From Clarkia xantiana subsp. parviflora (lineage: Eukaryota; Streptophyta; Magnoliopsida; Myrtales; Onagraceae), in contig JAPTYO010000026.1 of assembly GCA_036873135.1 (NCBI GenBank), forward strand, positions 4,010,001 through 4,074,000: DNA of 64,000 nt. The letters run 5' to 3'. Shown in pieces: positions 7,629 through 18,784 of this stretch (its first letter is position 1; the number at the start of each line of letters is the position of its first letter). The notes beneath the pieces were generated by a model. That model did not search any database. It saw nothing but the letters and a program-made list of their open reading frames with translations, and was not told the DNA's origin. The position numbers were made by a program, and so were the translations under genes.

Positions 7629-9471
7629 ATCGGCACCTCCCACCTCGTAGCAAATAAGGCGGGCCCCGGGTGGAGAAGATGGAGCAAATCTTCAACACCA
7701 AGACTCCCGAGGAAGGTAAACAGCTCCGCTTAGCAATTCGATTATACAGTAGGCGTATTCCCGATCAGTTAATCCCCTCCGATAAGGGAGCCCGGATCGA
7801 AGGGATCAAACGCATCCTGCAAGGAGAAACTCCGCGCATTCTCAAAGCGGGCTACTACAATTATCACGGGAAGGACCAGTACCTCTCCCGTCGCGTCATC
7901 TGGTGTAAGGATCCTGATCACCTTCCTGATTTTCTTTCTGAAGCTTCTCGTCCTCCAGCTGCAGGTCGATCGGGAGCTGGAGCTTCCGCGGGGACGCCAC
8001 CCTCCGACGCCCAGGTCGGAGAGCCCCTCCTGTCGCTTCCTGCCCCGACGAGATCGGGGATCGAAGGCGTCCCGACGGACGGTCAATTCCGTCGGGTGGT
8101 TGATCTGGATGTCTCCCATTTTTCTGAGGAGGTGAGCGAAGGACAGCCCCTGGTTCGTCGTCGGGGGGTGAGGCAGACCCCACTGGAGCCAACTTCCGAA
8201 GAGCTACCTCCATCTTCTCCGGCACAGCAGCTTTCGCCGGTCTTGAGCCTGACTTCCGAGGGGACGACGGGTTCTCATTGATGGCTCGGAGGCTGGCACC
8301 GCCGACGCTCAGGTCATTCCTCCTCCTCTCCCCTTAGAAGGGAGCTTATATCGGCTTTACGCCCCCGACCAGGCGGCAGCACCCTGGACCCCTATCGAGT
8401 CATTGCAGGGGTCCCGCTGCGTCGGGACAATGTATCACCGGAACTGGGTCTGCACCTGCTGGCAGGTTCAGTTCCGCCGTCTATGATGCTTCCACTCTCC
8501 TTGGCCCAAGAGGACATCCACGCGGACATTCGCGCTATGGCCGTTCGCTGTGTGCAGGTAAGACTTCCTGTTTTTACACTTAGTATATAACGTAAAATAT
8601 TCCCATGTACTAACCTCCCTTCTTTTTCACAGGAAATGGCGGACCAGCACCGCTGCTTCGGGTACATCCTGGCCCTGGAGGAGGCCCTGAAGGAGGAGCG
8701 AGCCAAGGTGGCCCCCGAGGTCTTGGCCAAGCTCAAGGAGGATCTGGCTGCCTCCGAGTCGTCGAAGGGGAAGTTGGTTAAGGAGCAGGCCCTTCTTAAC
8801 CAGAAGACTCGGGACCTCCTGAGGCAGGTCCACGACTTTGAGAGGCTGCTGAAGCAGGAGCGCCAAAGGCTCAATGAAGAGCTGCAGGGGCGTGCGGAGG
8901 ATCGGGACAGGCACGTCCTCGAGAAGAAGGCCCTTGAGGACGCCAAGGCGGGGCTGGAAGCTGAGAAGGTCCTTCTCACCAACCGGTCCCAACAGATGGA
9001 GCGGGAACTTGCTGAGTTTCCACCAAGCTGGCCGAGGCTGAGCCCAAGGGACGGGAAGATTATCGGGGCTTCGAGGCTTTCCAACTGGACGCGGTAAAGT
9101 TCTGTACGGCGGAGGTTGAGACCACCCTGCTTAATGCTGTCGAAGAGCTACATCTGGAGTATGGTGGTGCCATTGATTTCACCAAGTCTCAGACCCTCGC
9201 CCCCTTCGCGGAGAGGTACTTCAACCTTTCTGAGGAGAGCGACGGGGCCAACGCCCCCAAGGGGGCTGCGGGTGCTGAAGGGACGGTGGAGCCTCCAAGT
9301 GCAGACCTCCCGACGACTGAGCCCCCGATGATCGACCCTTCACCGGCTGACTTCCCAGAGTCCGATCCACCCGCGGCCAATCTTCCAGAGTCTGATCCTC
9401 CGATCACGGAGCCTTCCGTCACAGATCTCGTGGACCCTGCTCCCCTCGAAGCTGCCAAGGATCAAGCTTAA
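7629..9471 (+). pseudogene. Antisense accessory gene of D (two exons visible, 5' end missing)
   Basis: This gene runs opposite to D gag-pol. It aligns with the 3' part of the B1 accessory gene. Exon 1 here (to 8557) encodes a basic stretch, a conserved block (QLRLAIRLY, ILQGETPRILKAGYYNY) and an acidic Pro/Ser-rich region. An intron of 75 bases (8558-8632) starts GTAAG and ends TTTTTCACAG. The last exon (8633-9471, TAA at 9469) encodes a long coiled coil (MADQHRCFGYILALEEAL onward) and an acidic, proline-rich tail with repeated Pro-Pro-Ser/Asp units. Frameshifts near 8280 and 9020 break it. Function is unknown; it is not an env by any feature I can see. Confidence 0.7.
8558..8632 (+). other. 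Intron in the D antisense gene
   Basis: GCAG|GTAAGACTTCC starts and a T-rich run ending TTTTTCACAG|GAAATG ends this 75-base interval. The B1 copy has the same intron at the same codon (minus strand, 25602-25525). Splicing is predicted from the consensus and from protein continuity, not shown. Confidence 0.7.
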
Positions 9472-10194
9472 TTTCTTTATTTTCGAATCCTTGTAATTTC
9501 CTTCTCTTGTCGTGAACCTTTTAGATCTTTATAATATCAATCTCTTTTGGTTCCGATTATCGTTGCATCACCTAAGGTACATTACCCACGCCACTCAAGG
9601 CAATTCAATCATACCACTTAGAGTGATTTCAACGCGTCACTTAAGACATTTTACCCGCACCACTTAAGGCGATTTAATCGTGCCACTTAAGGCAACTTAT
9701 CCACACCACTTAAGGCGATTTAATCGTGCCATTTAAGGTGAAACCACACCACTTAAGGCGATTTAATCGCGCCACTTAAGGAAACTTATCCACACCACTT
9801 AAGGCGATTTAATCGTGCCATTTAAGGCGAAACCCCGCCACTTAAGGCGAAACCATGCCACTTAAGGCGACTTATCCACACCACTTAAGGCGATTTATCG
9901 TGCCATTTAAGGCGAAACCATGCCACTTAAGGCAAAATCACGCCATTTAAGGCGAAACTACGCCACTTAATGCGAAACCATGCCACTTAAGGCGAAACCA
10001 TGCCACTTAAGGCAAAACCACGCCATTTAAGGCGAAACTATGCCATTTAAGGCGAAACCACGCCGCTTAAGGCGATTTAGCTACACCACTTAAGGCAATT
10101 TAAGCATTCTTAGAACGATATGTCTAAGCACAATCTGGTCGAAAGCAACCTCTTTATTCATTGATGGCTCTAAACCTGTCTATATCGACTCAAA
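9472..10194. repeat. 3' UTR tandem repeats of D, block 1 (CACTTAAGGCG)
   Basis: After about 90 unique bases, from about 9565 to 10110 the sequence is made of 20-25 base units around CCACTTAAGGCG, alternating with GAAACC or ATTTAATCGTG linkers. On the minus (element) strand the core reads CGCCTTAAGTGG. The array lies between the convergent ends of D integrase and the antisense gene. The rest of the interval is unique UTR with no gene. Confidence 0.85.
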
Positions 10195-10386
10195 ACGATA
10201 AACAACTTGCACCACTGAAGGCGACTTCGATAAACAACTCGCACCACTGAAGGCGACATAATAAACAACTTGCACCACTGAAGGCGAATTAATAAACAAC
10301 TTGCACCACTGAAGGCGACTTAATAAACAACTCACACCACTGAAGGCGACTTAATAAACAACTTGCACCACTGAAGGCGACTTAAT
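10195..10386. repeat. 3' UTR tandem repeats of D, block 2 (31-base units)
   Basis: About six copies of a 31-base unit with AATAAACAACTTGCACCACT followed by GAAGGCGACTT. The core CACCACTGAAGGCGAC is the C/A variant of block 1 and equals, in reverse, the GTCGCCTTCAGTGGTG core of A2. It ends at the integrase stop of D. Confidence 0.85.
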
Positions 10387-11125
10387 AACAAGCATGACAT
10401 TTCTTCAAGTGTTCGCCACTAAAAGAATGCTTCAACACGTTGCCATCGAGGTCTTCCAAATTATACGCGTTTCGAGTTGGCATCCCCACGACCTTATAAG
10501 GTCCTTCCCATTTTGGTGACATCATGTTGATCCGATCCAAAAGGGTAAATTCGTTCCGACGCCAGACCAGTTCCCCGACAAAGAACTGTCGATACTTGAC
10601 TCGTCGATTATAATATCGGGCCGTTGCCAAGCGCATCCGAACCTGGACCTCCTCGGCACTTCGCCTCTTCTCTTCGACCAAGTCCAAGTCCAGACGCCTC
10701 ATTTCATCATTCGACAGAGGTTCGTAATACCTCGTCCGATGGGATGCCACAACTATTTCGACGGAAGCAACTGCTTCCGTGCCATAAACAAGGCCAAACG
10801 GAGCTCCCCATTTGATCGTTTGGGTATTGTTCTAACAGCCCAAAGCACAGTTTCCAGCTCATCCAGCCACTTGCCCTTCAAGGCATGGACCCTCTTCTTC
10901 AGGCCATCCATCACGATCTTGTTGGCTGACTCCACCTGTCCATTGGTTTGAGCATGACGGACAGAGGCTGTCCGATTCTCAATTTCAGTTCCTCCAAGTA
11001 TTCCTTCCACTGGGCCCCGTTAAACCGGGGGGGGGGGGGGGGGGCGTTATCGCTGATCACCACCTTGGGGATCCTGTATCGGGATATGATATGGGTCTGG
11101 AGGAATTTGAGGATATGGTTCCCCG
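10382..11125 (-). pseudogene. pol: D integrase C-terminal part (broken)
   Basis: Minus-strand frames encode the integrase core end (QTNGQVESANKIVMDGLKKR, with the catalytic Glu), and the C-terminal GPY-type module (KWEGPYKVVGM) ending GEHLKKCHA. A run of 18 G at 11027-11044 disrupts the region after the second catalytic Asp (SDNGPPF in other copies). Near 11125 the sequence jumps directly to RT at FRDLNK, so the RT palm, RNase H domains and integrase N-terminus are lost. Confidence 0.85.
11027..11044. repeat. Homopolymer of 18 G
   Basis: Eighteen consecutive G on the plus strand. B1 and A2 have only a short mixed GC stretch here (GTTTAACGG then GGTCC or CTCTC), so it is either an expansion or an assembly or sequencing error. 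Confidence 0.9.
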
Positions 11126-13826
11126 TTGTCTTTGTTCAGGTCGCGGAAATCAACGCACATCCGCCACTTACCATTGCGCTTCTTCACTAGGACAGGGTTT
11201 GCGACCCAGGTCTGGAATCGGAGCTCCTTAATGAATCCAGCATCGAGCAACCTGCCCACCTCTTTCTGGATCGCGATCTTCTTGTCGGCACCCATCGGGC
11301 GCCTTCTCTGTGTAATCGACTTAATCGTGGGATCAATCTTCAGCTCGTGAGTAATCACATCGGGGCTGATTCCTGGCATGTCACTCGGGGACCAGGAAAA
11401 TAGCTCCTTGAATTTCTTCAACAGATCGATCAATTTTCGGGCCGTCTCCTCAGTCAGAGCGGACCCGATTTTCACCTTCCTCTGAGGTCCATCAATCTTG
11501 ACCTCCTTCAAATCTTCCATCGGGGCGGGACGCCCAAACTCCTCTCGGGGATCAGCGTCAGTCTGGAGAACAGTCATAGCCTCCCGATTCCTCCTTCGAG
11601 TGTCATTGACGTAGCACCTCCTGGAGGCTATCTGATCACCTTGGACCTCCCCGACTCTGTGGTCAGTCGGAAATTTCAGCTTCTGATGAACAGTTGAAGC
11701 AATTGCCCCCAGCGGCTTGATGGTGGTCCTCCCGATAATTGCATTATAGGTCCCCGCAGACTCGACCACCACGAATTCTACGTTCCTCTTCTCCGACTTC
11801 CAGCCACTACCGAATTCAACCGGTAAAGTAATCACCCCCACCGGGTAGGAGGTAGAGCCAAAAATCCGACCATCGGGAAGTCTGCAGGCTTCAAGTCCTT
11901 CTTGGTTTTCCCCATGGCCTCCAGTGCATCCATGAACAGAATGTCGGAGGAGCTCCCTCCGTCTATCAGGATTCGCTTCATCTCGTACCTATCCACGTTC
12001 AGGGTCACGACCAAATCATCATCGTGCGGGGTCTCCACCCCTATCAGGTCCTCCGCTGAGAAGGGAATCACCATTTCTTCTTTCGGAGTCCAATTTTGGG
12101 CCCTCGTGCCCAGCACCACAGCAATGGGAATCCGAGAAGCATAGACCTCCCGAGATGCCGTGGTATCTCCTCCCGCAGCAAGTCCTCCATGAATCACATT
12201 AATGGTCCCCCGCTTCTCCTTGCGGGCGTTGGAAGAGTCGGGCTTATCCTTCTTCGGGGATCGACCACGGGATCGGGAATGGGACCGCGATCGGGACCGA
12301 GAACGGGATCGGCCCCGCTGCCCAGCCACAAACTCCATGAGCTTCCCCCTCTGGATCAGCTTCTCAATTTCCTTCTTCAACTCCCGACAATGGTTAGTGT
12401 CGTGACCGTTGGCACGATGGAAACGACAAAAACGATCGGTGCGAGCTCCCATGAACTCTCCATCCTTCTTCGGGGGATACCAGGCGATACCCTGTCAGTG
12501 CATCACCGCCAACACAGCACCCATGGAACAAATGAGAGGAGTGTAGTGGTCCTCCCGCTTGTCCGACTTCGAGGAACGCTTGTCTTCCCTACGATCGGGA
12601 CGGCCTCACCCCGACTGCTCTCGAGTTTATCTTTCCTCTTGCGATCGTCCGAGGGTTTAAACGACTGCTTCCCCTTGTTTGATTTCGGAGGGTCAAGGTC
12701 TCCAGCAGCTATCTTCGACTCCTGCACGTCGATTTGCTGCTTCACCCTCTTCTGCAACGCCTCCGTATTCCACACAGCCTTCTCAGCCACGCTGTGCATC
12801 AGGTCGGAACCATATGGTGCTGTCAGGTTCCGAATGAAGGTGCGGATGGTCTCTCCCTCCGACATTTCCTCATGAATCTCGGCCACGCTGGCAGTGTACC
12901 TCTGGTAGTAATGCGCTAGCGACTCGTCGGGCCTCTGTACCACCTCAGCCAGGGACCTCGCACTTTTCAGGAGACGCAGACGGCCCTGGTATTGTTGGAT
13001 GAACCGATCATGCATCTAGGTCCAGCTAGAGATGCACCCTGGTGGAAGGCTGAAGAATCACGTCAGGGCCCTCTCACCAAGTGTGCCTGGGAACAAGATG
13101 CACACTATGTCGTCATTCGGGGCTCTACCTAAACAAGCCATGACATGGCTTCTGGACATGACGAACTGGATCTCCCTCGCCATCATACTCCTTGATTGTC
13201 TTGATACCCAGCCCTGGCGGGGCAGTAGTGTTCACCAATCGGGGGACGAAGGGATGAGTAGATCGATCTCTCAGCTCCGACATCATCTTCTTCTAGTCTC
13301 CCATACAAATGTTCACAATCTTCACCACCTGGTCGGGGGTAATAGGACCAATAAGTGGGATGGTCCTATGTTGCACCGGTCCAGGCCCATCGACCACGAA
13401 CTGTTACTGAGCGGGCTCCTTTCCCTTGTCCTGTTGCTCGGGTTGGGCCTCCTGCCAGTCCCGGTTCTCCATCGGCGGAGGCAACTCCTCCTCCTTCTTC
13501 TTGGCGGCCTCCCTTCGGTCCAGGAGAGCCTCCATAGCTTCCAAAAATACTGGCATGGCATCCATCACAGCCTTTGCCAAGTCCGGCTTTGCAGGTGCAT
13601 CCTGGTCCCTTCTAGGGATCTCTTCCCGGCTCTCCGACGAGTTTCGAATTGAATCTTCGTGATCATCATGATGCCCCCTTGTTTGGGAAACGGCAGGGGG
13701 AGGATCAATCCGATCAACAGTGCGCTCCGGCGGCCCTGAATTCAGAGTTCCAGCAGGGTGACGGGAACCACCGGATTGTCCTTGTCTATTCTTTTGCTTG
13801 CTAGCCATCCATCGAGTAGAAGCCAT
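11126..13826 (-). pseudogene. gag: D gag, protease and start of RT (broken)
   Basis: The start codon is the minus-strand ATG at 13826 (MASTRWMASK), 35 bases after the PBS start. The first frame (13826-13404) is the disordered N-terminus, ending at a stop near 13404. The capsid region resumes at 13015-12503, the zinc knuckle, RS repeat and protease at 12452-11832 (IDGGSSSDILF intact), and protease C-terminus, linker and RT start at 11841-11128 (NPVLVKKRNGKWRMCVDFRDLNK). Frameshifts near 12600 and 11840 and several stops separate these. The PR-RT linker here keeps the 23 bases missing in A1 and A2. Confidence 0.87.
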
Positions 13827-13843
13827 TTTTGCTTTTCGCTTCG

Positions 13844-13861
13844 TTCCCACAGACGGCGCCA
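13844..13861 (-). other. Primer binding site of D
   Basis: On the minus strand this reads TGGCGCCGTCTGTGGGA, one base after the LTR end, identical in its first 16 bases to the PBS of A1, A2 and B2. It places the 5' LTR of D to the right. Confidence 0.8.
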
Positions 13862-13862
13862 A

Positions 13863-14538
13863 TGTTGGATCACGGTTGGAACTCCGGTACGTTCTTGACG
13901 GAAGTCCGAACTCCTTCGCTCCAAGTAATCCTGCAAGAAGGGATAGACCGGGCGGTGACCCAGAATCCCTCTCCGATGCTTAAATGAGTATCTCGATACG
14001 GGCAAGCAAGTATCAGTATGTAAGTATGAACGTATTAATCCTGAGGTAACTCCTTCCTTTATATAGAGGAGGGGTCACCTCAGTTACCTGTTGAGATAAC
14101 TGCCACGTTCCGTTTATCTCGGTCAGTAGCCCACGTTCCGTCTTTTCAGGCCACTTCCCCACTATGTTGATAGTGGGCGTGTTTCTTGGCCTCGTTCTCT
14201 GGTGGCAAGTCCCGAGGGATGTCGGGGACTCCAGAGTTATCTTCTTTGGTCACCGCTCGGGGCCCCTCGTCATCGGGACAAGGCCAGCAATCTCAGGGAT
14301 TCAATATCGGGGCCTACTTAAAGGCATATCGCCGGGGCCTACTTAAAGGCATATCATCGGGGCCTACTTAAAGGCATAGGATCGGGGCCTACTTAAAGGC
14401 GTAGGATCGGGAGCGTTCAGCTCGTATGTCGGGACCGACCTTGTCGGGTCCCCTCGTATCGGTCTTCCAAGCTTCTTTTGGGGCCCAGTGGGCCTACTTC
14501 GCCGTTTACTCGTCGTTAATGGGGCTGACGGCTATCGA
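13863..14538 (-). repeat. 5' LTR of D, outer end truncated
   Basis: On the minus strand it ends CCAACA at 13863. It carries the CATCGGAGAGGG motif, a TATATAAAG box near 14059-14066, and a four-copy minisatellite of 25 bases (14308-14408) with AGTAGGCCCCGAT. The outer end should continue to TGATGGG but stops within the GATATAGCC region near 14538 and fuses to E1 gag, with a few shared bases (GAAG) at the join. Confidence 0.87.
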
Positions 14539-15060
14539 AGAGGGTTTTCCCTACCGAAGAAGATGTCGAGGCGCCGCGCGGAGACACTTGAAGAAGTGTC
14601 AGCAAGAGTCACAGAGTTCGTGGATCTAGAAATATTCAGGGAACAACATAAAGTGAAACTCAGTGCAGCCCGTGCTAAAGAGAAGCAGGTGAGACCTCAA
14701 CAATGTTCGCAACAACCAAGGCAATTCTTGCCACAAAAAGGCCGTTCCAGCCAGAATTCCAAAGACCGAAGGAAGTGAACTTGGCAGATTGCGTTCACTT
14801 AAATTCACCACTCTCTGTGATCCTGCAAAAGATGAAGGAAGACAACATGTGGAGTTAGCCGACAAACTTCCGAAAAGGTCCACTTGGATAAGAAAAAGAC
14901 AAATGGTGCGAAAACTATGAAGTCTATGGCCATGAAACAGAAAGCTGTGTCAGCCTAAGATTCCGTGTAAACAACTTCATCCTCAAAGGAGAACTCAAGC
15001 AATATTTAGATCAAGGCGACAAGCCAAAAGAAGAACCATGTTGAGCCATCCGGAATGGAA
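14537..15060 (+). pseudogene. gag: E1 gag C-terminal part (broken)
   Basis: Matches E2 gag from its capsid end (SRRRAETLEEVSARV) to the zinc knuckle (CENYEVYGHETESC, about 14910-14955) and the following KGELKQYLDQGD block. The frame is interrupted by stops and small indels (for example near 14776 and 15040). The first half of gag is missing because the segment begins at the junction with D. Confidence 0.8.
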
Positions 15061-15061
15061 A

Positions 15062-15705
15062 GGAGAAAATGGATGTCAATCCGCCACCGCCGAAGCGTGG
15101 CGTCATCAATGTGATTCATGGAGGGCCAGCTGCAGGGGGAAGCATTTCTAATGCTCGTGATGTCTATGCTGCACAACTACAAGTTTTGCCCCAAGTACGG
15201 AAAAAGACGCCAACCAGAGAAGGAAGACATGATCATCCCATTCTCAAACGCTGACAAGAAGCACATAGTCTACCCCCACGATGATGCTCTTGTCATTACG
15301 ATGGATGTTAACGACTATGATGTGCGAAGGATATTGGTGGATGGTGGAAGTGCCGCAGATTTACTGCACGTAGAAGTTCTCAAGAAATTGGGAAAAACAG
15401 AAGACGATCTATCACCGAGTACATTCCCGCTAGTCAGCTTCGCATAAGCTACAACTTACCAGTTGGGTATGATCACACTGCCAGTCATCCTGGGAAAAGG
15501 TTGGAAGGCGATTCATATCAATGTCACATTTGTAGTGGTGAGCACCCTAGGAGCATACAACGGCATCCTAGGAAGAACGACAATCAATCTGCACGACATC
15601 GTGCCGTCCACTGCCCATCAAAAGATGAAGTTCCTAACTCCTCACGAGATTGGCGAGGTTCTAGTGACCAAACAGCTGCACGGAAGTGCTATGTCAACGC
15701 TCTAA
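15062..15705 (+). pseudogene. E1 protease
   Basis: A retropepsin-type protease in two frames (15118-15447 and 15463-15705). The active-site loop is VDGGSAADLL (about 15337-15366) preceded by PHDDALVITMDV, and the C-terminal half has YNGILGRTTIN. A stop at about 15445 (TAA where E2 has a sense codon) splits it. E1 keeps the roughly 78 bases that E2 lost in the middle of this domain. Confidence 0.8.
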
Positions 15706-16429
15706 GGAAGATGAAGCAAGTGTCCATTTCCATGATTGAAGTTGGTGTAAAAAGAAAGCTGTTCGCTTCAAGCGTTGATGATGAAGGAAAAAAGGAGTTA
15801 ACACCAAGAGCTGGACTTGATAGGATGCTCTTCCCAATAAGCCAAAGCGTCCTAGATCTCAGACAAGGACAAGAATAGTCCATCACAGCTTACTTCAGGA
15901 GGTTCGCCCAAAATGCAGCTGCACTAAGGGCAACAAAAAAAGATGTCATCACCGCGTTTTACTTGAACATGAACGTGCCAACGTTTTTGCTGTTCGGAAG
16001 AATATATGGATGGCGTACAACCAAGACGATGGCATGCCTGAAGGATAAGTTGGAAACTGCAATCTCTTGTGAACACGAGCTGGGATGGGGTACACCTATT
16101 AGCTCGAATCAGGAAGCTCAGACATCAAGAGACCAGGAAGCTCAAGCGTCGAATACCCTGACATCTTCACTCCCTTAAACATGGAGGTTGAAGAGATATA
16201 CAATAAGCTCCTGGAAAACAAGCTCCCAGGTCCACTTTAGCCGATGACTGCCTTCCTAGGCAAAAATGTGGAAGATTGGTGCTGATACCACCAAACATGG
16301 GGGCACCATACTAACAGCTGCTTGACTTTGAGAATGGAGATCGAGGAGTTCATTGCACATGGAGCCTTGGGAAGCCATGTTGCAAGTGATAATGCTCGTC
16401 CGCCACCGAGACATCTCAAAGGGAGATAG
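15706..16429 (+). pseudogene. E1 second Gag-like module (Gag'), broken
   Basis: Aligns with the intact E2 region 36600-37309: FRRFAQN, ITAFYLNMN, RIYGWRTTKTMACLKD and the knuckle-like WGHHTNSC near 16305-16325 (here the final Cys is present, where E2 has Tyr). Stops and frameshifts (for example TAG near 15876 and a TAG near 16238) break it. It ends at TAG 16427. No RT follows. Confidence 0.75.
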
Positions 16430-18001
16430 ACTATCCACTTGTTATCTATCTTTACATCTTTGTCAACATGTCTATTCTAGCTAAGAACTTAAGTGTTGTT
16501 TACGCTTCTGTACTTAGAAATATTTCGGAAAGAGCGATCAGTAGACGCCTTCCTGCAAGTGATTGTACGCATAACAAAATTCTAATGAAGGTTACTTTCA
16601 TAGGTACATCTCTATAATACGCATTTTACTTCGGAATAACACCAAGTAACAAACGACGAGCATATTACTCATATCAACAACTCAAGTCATTGTCCTATGC
16701 AACTTATATTATGCGGCATCAAGAAGATTATTATCAACATACAAGCTAAACACTACGTGTAACGAGGAACTTATGGCATACAATGCCAACATATCTATTA
16801 TCTACACCAACAAGGAGTTTATTTCTCCATCTATAACGGCGTCTATCTCAAGAAGATGTCAGCAACACAAATCCATCGCGCTATGTGCACAGTCAACTTA
16901 TATGTCACAACGACAACTTGCGGACTGTCTACAAAAAGGGACTTATTCAAATTCTCTACTCAAAATGACGACTATTCCAAAGGCGTCAACAACAAGCAAT
17001 ATCTTGGATAAACACCAAGATTTACTATCAAAAATGACATGCTGCGACATCCTCTTTGCAAAGGCAAACCTCATGTTTACATCTATCAAAAGTAGCATGC
17101 TGCGACATCCTCTTTGTAAGGGCAAACCCCATGCTTACTTCTAAAAATTGGCATGCTGTGAAATCCTCTTAGAGGCAAATCCTCAAGTTCATAGCCATTC
17201 CCTGCATACAAACCAGGACGCGGCACCTAGGTGGGACTTATCACCACATCGTGGAGGAAGTCCTCTTATTAGACGACAACCCCACACATCTACAAACTAT
17301 GTACATCCTTCTTTAGGGTCCATACGCCATGAAGATACATTCCTTGATAGGATAGCTTCATGTACAAACTATGCATATCCTCTTAAGGATGCAGACATAA
17401 TGAAGACCTATACCTTAAGTGGGCAGGCTTCACTCAAAAACGCTAGCAGGAGCGCACCCTGTTTGAAAAACTCATTAAACTTACAAGTCGAGTCTTGTAC
17501 AACGTCGCCTTAGAGTGGAACTAAGAGACGGTATAAACTTAAGTCTTGCTTCGTCAAGACGACACTGCTACATGTCAAGTGCCAGTGCCGTGTGCCAAGT
17601 GTCCGTGCCGAGTACATTACTATCTACAATGCTCAAGTACCAAGTGTACGTATCATGCCATGCCTTCAATTTTTTTTCAAGAGGGGCGCTGATAACATCC
17701 TGCAGTGCGCAAGTCACAACATTGGATGTTTATCCATTATAACAAGGATATCAATCTTATCATACAAGTCCAATACATACGAAAAACAAAGATAACTCAA
17801 GGTATGAAATATTACTAGCAAGTTATCAAATTTTTATTATTATTGAAAACAGGTCCAAGTGACGATGTACCATGCAAGCAAACGCATAAACGAAGGTGGG
17901 GACAAAAGCCTCAACATAACGTCAGCCCGTTCACAAAGGGTTCAACATGCTGAAAGAAAACAACGTGATACTATCCAAGAGATAACATCATCTCCAAAAG
18001 A
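16430..18001 (+). other. E1 3' UTR, non-coding
   Basis: No coding sequence is supported. It holds about three diverged tandem copies of a roughly 60-base unit (17030-17200) with GACATGCTGCGACATCCTCTT and AGGCAAACC, and many short AC-rich phrases. A similar region is at 37310-38782 in E2. It separates the convergent ends of Gag' and the antisense gene, the same position as the tandem repeats of A, B and C. Confidence 0.7.
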
Positions 18002-18123
18002 CTAAGACAACATCTTCATGAAGTCAACATCAAGTGCAATATCCTCATTACCATATCCAATGATCATGGAGAGAGAAGCCGCTTCAGCTTCCTTACGCTG
18101 TAAATCCGCAACATGGTTAACAG
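18002..18123 (-). pseudogene. C-terminal end of the E1 antisense gene, cut by B1
   Basis: On the minus strand this encodes the tail (DLQRKEAEAASLSMIIGYG, ending DFMKMLS) with a stop at 18004-18002. The upstream part of the exon continues at 28758 on the other side of B1. E2 keeps the uninterrupted exon at 38783-39348. Confidence 0.75.
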
Positions 18124-18747
18124 TGATGGGTTTCGATATAGCCGTTAGGCCCACTGGGCTCCAAAAGAGGCCTAGAGGACCAATATGAGGGGTCCCGACA
18201 AGGTCGGTCCCGACATTTGAGCTGGAAGGCCCCGATGAAATGCCTTTGAGTAGGCCCCGATGAAATGCCTTTCAGTAGGCCCTGATGTTGAATCCCTGAG
18301 GATGTTGGCCCTGTCCCGATGACGTGGGGCCCCGAGCGGTGACCAAAGGAGATAACTCTGGAGTCCCCGACATCCATCGGGACTTGCCACCAGAGGATGA
18401 GGCCGAAAACACGCCCACTATCAGCGTAGTGGGGAAGTGGCCTGAAAATACGGAACGTGGGCAAGTGGCCGAGATAAATGGAACGTGGGCTAACTGCCCC
18501 TGGCAGTTATCTCAACAGGTAACTGGGGTAACTCCTCCCCTATATAAAGGAAGGAATTACCTCAGGATTCATATACTCATATACACTCATACTTTCCTAC
18601 ATACTTGCCTACATCGAGATACTCATTTAAGCATCGGAGAGGGATACTGGGTCACCGCCCGGTCTATCCCTTTTTGCAGGATTACTTGGAGCAAAGGAGT
18701 TCAGACTTCCGTCAAGAACGTGCCGGAGTTCCAACCGTGATCCAACA
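18124..18747 (+). repeat. 5' LTR of B1
   Basis: Starts TGATGGGTTTCG and ends CCAACA. TATA box TATATAAA at about 18540-18548; GCATCGGAGAGGG near 18631. Compared with the 3' LTR it lacks about 31 bases after GCCGTTAGGCCC, a deletion between two short GGCCCA repeats. Confidence 0.92.
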
Positions 18748-18748
18748 T

Positions 18749-18766
18749 TGGCACCGTCTATGGGAA
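18749..18766 (+). other. Primer binding site of B1 (mutated)
   Basis: Reads TGGCACCGTCTATGGGA, with two changes from the shared TGGCGCCGTCTGTGGGA. It follows the LTR by one base. Confidence 0.75.
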
Positions 18767-18784
18767 TCTAACAAAAAGCAAATA

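Larger units (their letters stand above)
7629..14538 (-). mobile_element. D: minus-strand B-like element, internally deleted and 3'-truncated
   Basis: From right to left, D has a 5' LTR, PBS, gag, protease, the first part of RT, the C-terminal part of integrase, a 3' UTR tandem-repeat block and most of the antisense accessory gene. RT after FRDLNK, both RNase H domains and the first part of integrase are deleted (junction near 11125). The 3' LTR is absent. On the right its LTR stops a few bases short of the expected TGATGGG end and fuses to E1 gag. Sequence is closest to B0/B1. Confidence 0.87.

Noticed and set aside
12096..12875. 259-residue plus-strand frame across D gag
   Set aside because: Opposite to D gag-PR, rich in Arg/Ser/Leu as expected for the reverse of the RS and knuckle region; no intron or start signal like the real antisense gene.
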